Shown here piece after piece: positions 7,834 through 14,621 of a DNA stretch of 32,051 nucleotides (positions are counted from its first letter, which is position 1; each line of letters starts with the position of its first letter). This DNA is from an uncultured beta proteobacterium (GTDB lineage: Bacteria > Pseudomonadota > Gammaproteobacteria > Burkholderiales > Burkholderiaceae_C), in the NCBI GenBank assembly GCA_903863395.1, contig CAIPBW010000171.1:1-32051 (forward strand). Direction: 5' to 3'. Both the position numbers and the translations under genes were made by a program. Below the pieces are notes generated by a model. It was not told the DNA's origin and searched no databases. It worked only from the letters and a program-made list of their open reading frames with translations.

Positions 7834-9242
7834 CAGTTTTTCTCCTTGCGTTTTGCCGTACCGGTATCGGCGGGTGGTGGTGGAGTCAACTGCTCCTTGA
7901 TGGATAGCGCTGTGCGAACCCGCACATCCTTGGGAATGCCGCCGCGCTCGATAAAGCGCCCGACCTCGGCAGCCGAATCAAACGGGCCCGACACCATGAC
8001 GTATTGGGGTGACTCCTGGTTGGGCACATAGGTTGCAACCAATTGCACATTCGTCAACTCAGGATGCCGACGCATCCAAAGCACGGCCTCCTGGTAGTTG
8101 GAAATGGCAACATGCTGGATCAGCAGCGTATCGCGGGGCATCTTTTCGATCCATGACTGACCCGCGGACACGTCCAGCGGCAGATTGAACGCTTTCTCCT
8201 GGACATCTGCCTTGATCGCCCCGGCCGCATCGGGGGCCTTGTCGGAAGCATTCGGAGCGCCTGCCGCGACAGGCACCGCGCTGCTGGGCACCAGCGGCGC
8301 AACGGCAGCGGCTGCAGTGGATGAGTCGATTGCTGGCACCTGCGTGTTGCCCGGTTTGGCCGCGCTACTTTCGCCCGCCATGGGGTTGTTGCCGGAGAAC
8401 AGCGCTGCCCAACTCCAATTGAGCCGCGACCCGGCTGAGGAGACGTGGAACATGGCCGTCAACAGGAACGAAATCGTCAGCATCCCAACGCCCGCAAGAA
8501 TCCAGCGCCAAGCCGCGCGCCTGGAAAGCACTTGCTCCGTCTCTGGCGCTGCTGCTTGCGCCGCCGCAGCCGGCGCTGGCGTTGCAGCCGGTGCCGTGGG
8601 TGGTGAAACAGGATCGGGCTGAGAGGGCCTGGCAGCCGCGAGGGACAACTTCTTCAACAAAGCCTTGACTGCGCCTTCGCGCCCCTCCACCCGGGCTTCT
8701 TCCAGCATGCTCTGAGCCTGTTCGGGCGTCGGCGGCTCGATTTCCCAGGTCAAGATACTGCGTCCAAAAGAACTCAGCAGACCGGGTTTCTTGCTCGCCA
8801 CCGTCATCAGCAGAACGACGCGAATATTGGCTGCAGGAAAATGTTGCACCAGGCGCGCCAGTAGTTCTACCTCATGGTCTGGCAGCGCGCTGGTGTCGTG
8901 CACGATCCAGATGCGCGGCGCCGCCACGGCAACCTTGCCATCCATCGCATCTTGTATCGAGCTGTTGACCAGCACTTCGTTGAAGCGCGCCAGCAAGGCT
9001 TCCGGGCTGGCCGGGAAATAGACTTCAACCGCAAAGTCGGGCGCCACCTGGCGCAAGCGCGCAAGCAGCATGGTGTTGTAATGGTCAAGGATTGCTTCGT
9101 GGGTGCTGACCAGCGACAAACTCCTGCCATCAAGCGTCAGGGCAGCAACATAGCCCTCGAGTCGCAAGCGATCGACCGACCGAAAAAAGAACGGCGGTGA
9201 ATTCGAGATATGGTCTTCTGCCGTACGTAGCGACATGTTCAT
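7833..9242 (-). CDS. DamX/ExeA-like membrane protein with SPOR-like C-terminus
   Basis: The 469-residue product starts in an ATGA overlap with the flhB stop. Residues 20-200 look like an ExeA/DamX-type ATPase fold: a Walker-B-like RIWIVHDTSAL (110-120) and a following VVLLM strand. No Walker A is present where it should be (around 35-48), so ATP hydrolysis is doubtful. A Pro/Ala linker follows, then a membrane helix (about 246-266), another Ala/Pro linker and a C-terminal domain (363-448). That domain has the pattern of SPOR domains, which bind denuded peptidoglycan, including YVMVSGPFDSAAEVGRFI. DamX-like proteins act at division sites or poles. Here the location right behind flhB suggests a flagellar positioning or cell-wall anchoring role (inference). 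Confidence 0.7.
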   Translation of the reverse strand: MNMSLRTAEDHISNSPPFFFRSVDRLRLEGYVAALTLDGRSLSLVSTHEAILDHYNTMLLARLRQVAPDFAVEVYFPASPEALLARFNEVLVNSSIQDAMDGKVAVAAPRIWIVHDTSALPDHEVELLARLVQHFPAANIRVVLLMTVASKKPGLLSSFGRSILTWEIEPPTPEQAQSMLEEARVEGREGAVKALLKKLSLAAARPSQPDPVSPPTAPAATPAPAAAAQAAAPETEQVLSRRAAWRWILAGVGMLTISFLLTAMFHVSSAGSRLNWSWAALFSGNNPMAGESSAAKPGNTQVPAIDSSTAAAAVAPLVPSSAVPVAAGAPNASDKAPDAAGAIKADVQEKAFNLPLDVSAGQSWIEKMPRDTLLIQHVAISNYQEAVLWMRRHPELTNVQLVATYVPNQESPQYVMVSGPFDSAAEVGRFIERGGIPKDVRVRTALSIKEQLTPPPPADTGTAKRKEKN

Positions 9243-10402
9243 GGTGATGCGCCCTGTTTCGAAACGAGGTGACCGTCTGTATCAAACAGCATGGACGCCG
9301 GAACCTTCGGAGCCGGTCTGGCCATGGGTGCCATACCGGGTTGAACTTGCCCCAAACCAAAGACGTATGCAATGACCTGGGCCACTGCAAAGTAGAGTGC
9401 ATCCGGAATCGGTTGATCCAGATTGGTGGTGAAATACAGCGCACGCGCCAGTTCCGGCGCGGCAAAGATCTCCACGCTGTGGTTCTTGGCTTCGGTACGG
9501 ATGCGCAAGGCCATGTGGTCGGCACCTTTGGCCAGCAAAATGGGGGCACCGTCAGAAGTGGGATCGTAGGAAAGCGCAACCGCAAAGTGTTCGGGGTTGG
9601 TGATGATGACGTCGGCCTCCTTGACCTTTTGCATCATCCGGACGTTGGCCACCTCGCGCTGGCGCCTGCGAATCTGGGCCTTGACTTCGGGGCGACCTTC
9701 GGTGTCTTTCATCTCGTCTTTGATTTCCTGCTTGGTCATGCGCAGGCGCTTGTTGTAGGTGTAGCGCTGATACGGCACATCGATCAAGGCGATGAACACC
9801 AGGCTAAAGGTGAGCCATAACGCTGCCTCGCTGATGAGTGAGCCCGCAAGGGAAAGCCCGGGCTTCAACGACATCGAACCCAGCAGCAGCAGTTCTTCAG
9901 AATGTTTTTCCACCTGCATCCACAGAACCACCGAAACGATGGAAACCTTGAGCAGGGATTTGAGCAGTTCCACCGCCGCCGTGGGTCCGAACATCCTCTT
10001 GAAGCCCGACATCGGGCTGAGCTTGGAGAATTTAGGCATGAGCGCATCGATGGAGAAGATGTACCCCCCGGTGGCACCCGCCGAAAGCACCGCCACCACC
10101 AGGACCACCAGCATCACCGGCAACAGCAACATAAAGGCATGCGTCAACTGGCTGGCAAATACCGCTGGCAAAAGCGCCGGCGTTTCCATCAGCTTGCGGT
10201 CGAACGTGAACCCGGCCGAAAAATAGCCCGCCAACGACGTCATCAACGTACCCCCCATCATGAAGAACATGGTGGTGGCAGCCAGCGTGACCGCAGCGGC
10301 GGAGAGTTCGACCGAGCGCGCAACTTGGCCTTCGTCACGCGCGCGACGCAGCCGCCGCGCGGTCGGTTGTTCGGTGCGTTGGGAGCTGTCGTCGTCAGAC
10401 AT
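9239..10402 (-). CDS. flhB: flagellar export switch protein FlhB
   Basis: Component of the flagellar type III export gate. It switches the substrate from rod/hook to filament after autocleavage of its cytoplasmic domain. The 387-residue protein opens with the family signature EQPTARRLRRARDEGQV, has four membrane segments, and a cytoplasmic C-terminal domain from about residue 212. The self-cleavage motif is Asn-Pro-Glu-His at 269-272, at exactly the standard numbering but with Glu in place of the usual Thr; the Asn-Pro bond that is cut is retained. A Pro-rich tail extends past the domain. It lies 15 bases after fliR and overlaps the DamX-like gene by four bases, so it is within one operon. 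Confidence 0.97.
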   Translation of the reverse strand: MSDDDSSQRTEQPTARRLRRARDEGQVARSVELSAAAVTLAATTMFFMMGGTLMTSLAGYFSAGFTFDRKLMETPALLPAVFASQLTHAFMLLLPVMLVVLVVAVLSAGATGGYIFSIDALMPKFSKLSPMSGFKRMFGPTAAVELLKSLLKVSIVSVVLWMQVEKHSEELLLLGSMSLKPGLSLAGSLISEAALWLTFSLVFIALIDVPYQRYTYNKRLRMTKQEIKDEMKDTEGRPEVKAQIRRRQREVANVRMMQKVKEADVIITNPEHFAVALSYDPTSDGAPILLAKGADHMALRIRTEAKNHSVEIFAAPELARALYFTTNLDQPIPDALYFAVAQVIAYVFGLGQVQPGMAPMARPAPKVPASMLFDTDGHLVSKQGASP

Positions 10403-10417
10403 TTTGATAGCCCCCGT

Positions 10418-11188
10418 TCATTGGATGCCCACCACGCTGCGCACTTGCACAAAGCCCTGCATCCAGAGCCACTGAATGCGTGCGGCGATACTGGGCAAGG
10501 CAAGCATCAGGACAGCAAAGCCCGCCACAATCATGGCCGGGAATCCGACCGAGAAGATGTTCAGACTCGGTGCCGCACGCGTGGCAACACCCAGACCAAT
10601 GTTGATAAACAGCAGCGTCACCATGACCGGCAAGGCCGTTAACACCGCACCCATGAATATCATCGAACTCCAGGTCACCAGATGGGCCCACGCTCCCTGG
10701 CTAACCAAAGGCGCGCCAATGGGCATGCTGGTAAAGCTTTCGATCACCAGGCCGAGCAAGAGCGCGTGCCCGCCCAGGCCGACAAAGATCAGGGTCGAAA
10801 GGATGAGAAGAAACTGCGCCAACACCGGGACGTTGCCCAGATTCGGGTCGATCATGTTGGCAAAAGACAGGCCTACTGCGTTGGAAATCGACTGGCCTGC
10901 CACCAGCAGGGCAGACGTGACCACCTGCAACGTCAGACCCATGAGCAAGCCGATGGCAATCTGGTTGAATATCTCCACTGTGCCCTCGGCGGAGACCGGG
11001 TCAATGTGGGGCCAGGTGTGCAGGGGATAAACCAGCCAGGTGAGTGACAGTGCCAGCAGAATGCGGATTCTCAGGTTCAGTGCACGCAAGGAGAAAATGG
11101 GCGCAGCCATCAACAGGGCCGATATTCTCAACATCGGCCAAAGGAACGAATAGAACCGTTCGACAATATCTGCTGCGAGCAGATTCAT
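10418..11188 (-). CDS. fliR: flagellar export gate protein FliR
   Basis: Inner-membrane component of the FliPQR export gate. The 256-residue protein has about six hydrophobic segments and typical family stretches, including LRISALLMAAPIF near the N-terminus and GLSFANMIDP in the middle. Length is normal. It is 18 bases after fliQ and 15 bases before flhB in the conserved order fliP-fliQ-fliR-flhB. Confidence 0.97.
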   Translation of the reverse strand: MNLLAADIVERFYSFLWPMLRISALLMAAPIFSLRALNLRIRILLALSLTWLVYPLHTWPHIDPVSAEGTVEIFNQIAIGLLMGLTLQVVTSALLVAGQSISNAVGLSFANMIDPNLGNVPVLAQFLLILSTLIFVGLGGHALLLGLVIESFTSMPIGAPLVSQGAWAHLVTWSSMIFMGAVLTALPVMVTLLFINIGLGVATRAAPSLNIFSVGFPAMIVAGFAVLMLALPSIAARIQWLWMQGFVQVRSVVGIQ

Positions 11189-11206
11189 GGTGCGCGCCCT
11201 TGCTAC

Positions 11207-11476
11207 TCAATTGAACAGGGTCGGAATGCGGTGCAGAATGCCGCGCGTGTAGTCCACCAGCATGCCGAGTTGCCAACCGCCCACGATCGACAAGGTGATG
11301 GCCAGTGCTGCCACCTTGGGAATGAAACTCAGGGTGGCCTCGTTGATCGAGGTGGCTGCCTGGAAAATGCCAATCACCAACCCCACCGCCAAGCCCACGC
11401 CCAGCAAGGGTGCCGAGATGATGACCGTCATCCAGAGTGCCTGATGCCCCAGATCCACCACGGTTGCAATGTCCAT
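11207..11476 (-). CDS. fliQ: flagellar export gate protein FliQ
   Basis: Small inner-membrane component of the FliPQR gate: 89 residues with two membrane helices. The conserved core GLAVGLVIGIFQAATSINEA (residues 27-46) is intact. It starts ten bases after the fliP stop. Length and context are canonical. Confidence 0.97.
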   Translation of the reverse strand: MDIATVVDLGHQALWMTVIISAPLLGVGLAVGLVIGIFQAATSINEATLSFIPKVAALAITLSIVGGWQLGMLVDYTRGILHRIPTLFN

Positions 11477-11486
11477 TGTCAGCCCC

Positions 11487-12221
11487 TTACGTAGTTACAA
11501 AACTGGCGGCCAGAGAACCCATCACCAGGCTCCAGCCATCCACCAGAACAAATAGCATCAGCTTGAAGGGCGTCGATATCATCATGGGCGAGAGCATCAT
11601 CATGCCCATGGACATCAGCACACTGGCGACGATCAGGTCAATCACCACAAACGGGATGTAGATCAGAAAGCCGATGGAAAAAGCGCTCTTGAGTTCGGAC
11701 GTGATAAAGGCTGGCACCAGGGTGGTAAACGGAACCGCCTCGCCCCCTGCCACCTCGCCCTTGTGGGCCATTTCCATGAAGACGGCGATATCGTCTTCGC
11801 GGGTCTGCTTGAGCATGAAGCCACGGATGGGCTCCTCGGCAGCGGCCAGCGCCTTGTCAAAACTCATGCCCTGGTGCAAGTAGGGTTGCAAGGCGTTCTG
11901 GTACACGTCGTTGAGCACCGGCGACATGATGAACAGCGTCAGGAACAGCGACAGGCCGACCAGCACCGCGTTGGGCGGGGTTTGCCCGGTGCCCAGTGCC
12001 TGGCGCAGGATCGACATCACCACAATGATGCGAACAAAGGAGGTCATCATCAGCAACAGTGACGGCAGCAAGGTGATGGTCGTCATCAACGCCAGCAACT
12101 GCAGCGACAGGCTGTACTGCGTGTCCTTTCCAATGCCGGTGACGTTGACCATGGGCAGGCCTTGCGCCAGGGCTGCCACAGGTGCGATCAGGACAGCAGC
12201 GAGAATGAGTTTACGCAACAA
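11487..12221 (-). CDS. fliP: flagellar export gate protein FliP
   Basis: Core of the flagellar export gate. The 244-residue protein has the cleavable-type signal peptide typical of FliP (MLRKLILAAVLIAPVAALAQ) and family motifs MTSFVRIIVVMSILRQALGT and PNAVLVGLSLFLTLFIMSP. The C-terminal pair of helices ends with MMLSPMMISTPFKLMLF. Its start overlaps the fliO stop by 11 bases, suggesting coupled translation. Confidence 0.98.
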   Translation of the reverse strand: MLRKLILAAVLIAPVAALAQGLPMVNVTGIGKDTQYSLSLQLLALMTTITLLPSLLLMMTSFVRIIVVMSILRQALGTGQTPPNAVLVGLSLFLTLFIMSPVLNDVYQNALQPYLHQGMSFDKALAAAEEPIRGFMLKQTREDDIAVFMEMAHKGEVAGGEAVPFTTLVPAFITSELKSAFSIGFLIYIPFVVIDLIVASVLMSMGMMMLSPMMISTPFKLMLFVLVDGWSLVMGSLAASFVTT

Positions 12222-12510
12222 GGTCGCTCTCCGGTGCTGCTGGCGTGTCGTCCCAATGGCCCAGCGCAGTAAATTGACCTGCCGTGATGCCCACCAAAAC
12301 TTCTTTGGAACCTACGCGCAGCAGGGATATTTTTTGACGTGGGCCAATGCTGATGGTCTCCAACAACTGCAGTCGACTGCCTGATTGCTGCACCCTTTGC
12401 ATTCCCTTTAACCGCCGCAGCAGCCACAGCAGCCCCAGCAGGAGCGCCAGCACCAACGCCATGCTACCGATGTAGCGAAACCAATCGAATCCCATGGCAC
12501 CGGTTGACAT
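12211..12510 (-). CDS. fliO: flagellar assembly protein FliO
   Basis: Small bitopic membrane protein that helps FliP assemble. Starting at ATG 12510 it has 99 residues: a membrane helix (about 10-29, RYIGSMALVLALLLGLLWLL) followed by a basic segment and a beta-rich cytoplasmic domain with LLETISIGPRQKISLLRVG. I prefer this ATG, seven bases after the fliN stop and preceded by AGGCGA, over an upstream in-frame start inside fliN. Sequence is poorly conserved in this family; position between fliN and fliP makes the call firm. Confidence 0.93.
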   Translation of the reverse strand: MSTGAMGFDWFRYIGSMALVLALLLGLLWLLRRLKGMQRVQQSGSRLQLLETISIGPRQKISLLRVGSKEVLVGITAGQFTALGHWDDTPAAPESDLVA

Positions 12511-12517
12511 GATTCGC

Positions 12518-12826
12518 CTAGAGATTCTTGATGCGCTCGGTCGCGGGGACAACGCGTGTCAGGCGGACACCGTAGCGCTCATTGACCAGTACCACCTCGC
12601 CCTGTGCGACCACCGTGTTGTTGACCAGCAGGTCCAAGGGCTCACCGGCAAGGCGGTCGAGTTCGACCACGCTGCCTTGGGTCAGGCGCATCAGATCCTT
12701 GATCTTGATCTGGGCGCGCCCCACCTCGAAGGACAGGGTAACGCTGATGTTTTGAAGCACATCCGAATTGATCTGATTGGGATCGGTGGCTGTGGCGACA
12801 CTGCTGTCTGTGGTGGTATCGTTCAT
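12518..12826 (-). CDS. fliN: flagellar C-ring protein FliN
   Basis: Switch-complex subunit forming the lower C-ring and export docking site. The 102-residue protein has a short polar N-terminus and a complete SpoA/FliN domain (about 28-95) with GEPLDLLVNNTVVAQGEVVL and the ERYGVRLT ending characteristic of the family. It is 18 bases after fliM. Length is shorter than E. coli FliN (137) because the acidic N-terminal extension is reduced. Confidence 0.97.
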   Translation of the reverse strand: MNDTTTDSSVATATDPNQINSDVLQNISVTLSFEVGRAQIKIKDLMRLTQGSVVELDRLAGEPLDLLVNNTVVAQGEVVLVNERYGVRLTRVVPATERIKNL

Positions 12827-12844
12827 TTCAGTCTTCCTGGTATT

Positions 12845-13837
12845 TCATTGCGCGCCCGGCACGACGGCGCGCTCAATCTGGACCGCTGTCTGCGTACCCA
12901 AGCTGCCGACATGCACATCAAAGGCATGGATGCCGTTGACATTCATGGACGCCAAATCGGGCTTCTTGAAATGCAGAACATCGCCGACCTGCATGGCTTC
13001 GAGTTGGCGCAAGGTGATGGGCAAGGTTCCAAAGATGACGCTGGCCTGCAGACAGGCTTCGCTCACCGCGCTGTCCAACTGGTCGTACCACTGTTTGTCT
13101 GATTCCTCGTTGCCTTCACCGGTCTGCACGCGGCTGCTGAGCAGTTCGCGCACCGGCTTGAGCGAGGCGTAGGGATTGACGAAGTCGATAAACCCAAGCG
13201 TCTTGGCCGTGCCTTCGGTCTCAAACCGGCTCACAACGACGAGGTCGTTTTCGTCAGCTATTTGGGCGAATTGCGGATTGATTTCGGAGCTCACCAGCTC
13301 GAAGTCGATGCCCAGCAAGGGAGACCAGGCGTCTTTCAGGGTTCTGAACGAGACATCCAGAATCATCTTGATGATGCGGGTTTCCGTCGGTGTAAACATG
13401 CGCCCGGGCGACAGGTTACCCACAGCGCCGCTACCAAAGCCGCCAAAGAAACTCACCAGCGAGCTAAACACAATGCTCGGGTCGATGACGACCAGCGAGT
13501 AGCCTCTGAGCGGATTCATTCGCACCACGTTGACCGACAGCGGCGCGTTCAGGCCCTTGATGTAATCGCCAAAACGGACGATCTGCACCTTGGTGGAGTT
13601 GATACGCGGACTGGTTCGCAAGACCTCCATCAAACTCAGTCTGAAGAGGCGGATGAAACGCTCGTTGATCATGTCGATCGACGAGACATTCACCCCCAGG
13701 TTGCTGTTCTCGGTTGCCAGGTCATGCTTCTTGACCCGCGCAGCAGTGTTGAAGCCCGTGTCTACCGCGATGGAGCCGTCATTGACGCCCTCGGTGAGCG
13801 CCGACATCTCTTCGGGACTGAGCAGGTTGTTGGCCAT
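12845..13837 (-). CDS. fliM: flagellar motor switch protein FliM
   Basis: C-ring subunit that binds phospho-CheY and controls rotation direction. About 330 residues. The N-terminus LLSPEEMSAL matches the CheY-binding helix in position. The middle domain includes FFGGFGSG and RMFTPTETRIIKMILD, and the C-terminal SpoA domain follows. I chose ATG 13837; a TTG at 13846 three codons earlier is the only alternative before the fliL stop region. Neither has a strong ribosome site. Confidence 0.97.
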   Translation of the reverse strand: MANNLLSPEEMSALTEGVNDGSIAVDTGFNTAARVKKHDLATENSNLGVNVSSIDMINERFIRLFRLSLMEVLRTSPRINSTKVQIVRFGDYIKGLNAPLSVNVVRMNPLRGYSLVVIDPSIVFSSLVSFFGGFGSGAVGNLSPGRMFTPTETRIIKMILDVSFRTLKDAWSPLLGIDFELVSSEINPQFAQIADENDLVVVSRFETEGTAKTLGFIDFVNPYASLKPVRELLSSRVQTGEGNEESDKQWYDQLDSAVSEACLQASVIFGTLPITLRQLEAMQVGDVLHFKKPDLASMNVNGIHAFDVHVGSLGTQTAVQIERAVVPGAQ

Positions 13838-13866
13838 CGCAATCAAAATTCGTACGTCAGGCAGCT

Positions 13867-14580
13867 TTATTGCACGATGAACGAGGTGAAGTGAACTTCT
13901 TCAATGCCACCAAAGTCCTCGTACTTCTCAATCAAGCCGTTCATGGCATCACGGATGCGCACTGCCAAATCCTTGCGGAAATCGGGCTTGGCTATATCAG
14001 CCTCGGTAGTCACACGCATCACGTCCATGACCACAGAGCGGATCGCAAACTCGTGCTTCTTGACGTTGGTGACAACGCGCTCGTCATAGCGCGTCATGAT
14101 GGCAATCTGCACCGACATCACCTTGCGTGAACCCGATACATTGACCAGAAATTCGCGCTCAAGCTGGTGGTAGGTGTACTCAAAGCGTGCCTGTTCGGGC
14201 GACTTGGACTTCATCTTTCCGCCAGGACCGTCTTTGCTGGCCTTCTTGGGGGCACCATGGGCATCGGCTGCAGGGGCACCATGTGGATCGGCAGCGGGTG
14301 CACCGTGGGCATCGGCTTTGGGTGCGCCGTGGGCGTCCGCAGCAGGTGCGCCGTGGGCATCGGCCGCAGGCGCTCCGTGGCCGCCACCGCCGCCAGCTTC
14401 AGCGTCGAGCATTTCATCGGCCGAGGGTGGCGGCTTGTGTGAAAACTGACCGGTAGCAAACAGCGTCCCGACCACAGCGCCCACGACAAGAAGCAGCACC
14501 ACCACCACGGCGATGATGATCATCACAATGGGTTTCTTGCTTTTCGGTTTTTCTTCCGGGGTAGGAGTTTCTTCAGCCAT
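13867..14580 (-). CDS. fliL: flagellar basal body-associated protein FliL with His-Gly-Ala-Pro repeat linker
   Basis: Single-pass membrane protein that surrounds the stator and supports motor torque. The 237-residue product has a basic cytoplasmic tail, a membrane helix (18-42) and the conserved periplasmic domain (about 128-237, including FLVNVSGSRKVMSVQIAIM and the usual ending FTSFIVQ). Between them is an unusually long linker made of six eight-residue repeats starting HGAP (residues 68-115), which accounts for the length above the usual 150-180. GAGG precedes the ATG. It follows fliK by 41 bases. Confidence 0.96.
   Translation of the reverse strand: MAEETPTPEEKPKSKKPIVMIIIAVVVVLLLVVGAVVGTLFATGQFSHKPPPSADEMLDAEAGGGGGHGAPAADAHGAPAADAHGAPKADAHGAPAADPHGAPAADAHGAPKKASKDGPGGKMKSKSPEQARFEYTYHQLEREFLVNVSGSRKVMSVQIAIMTRYDERVVTNVKKHEFAIRSVVMDVMRVTTEADIAKPDFRKDLAVRIRDAMNGLIEKYEDFGGIEEVHFTSFIVQ
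14248..14379 (-). repeat. 24-bp coding repeat array in fliL (HGAPAADA units)
   Basis: Six in-frame copies of an eight-residue unit, HGAPAADA with variants KADA, AADP and KKAS, fill the periplasmic linker of FliL. The 24-bp period and high identity make this a likely variable-number tandem repeat. Confidence 0.85.
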
Positions 14581-14621
14581 GTAACACCTCGTCTTTACGA
14601 ATCAAATCAATGCACACACCA

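Noticed and set aside
9902-10642. 246-residue plus-strand open frame
   Set aside because: Antisense of flhB/fliR, with composition dominated by His and Arg as expected for a shadow frame.
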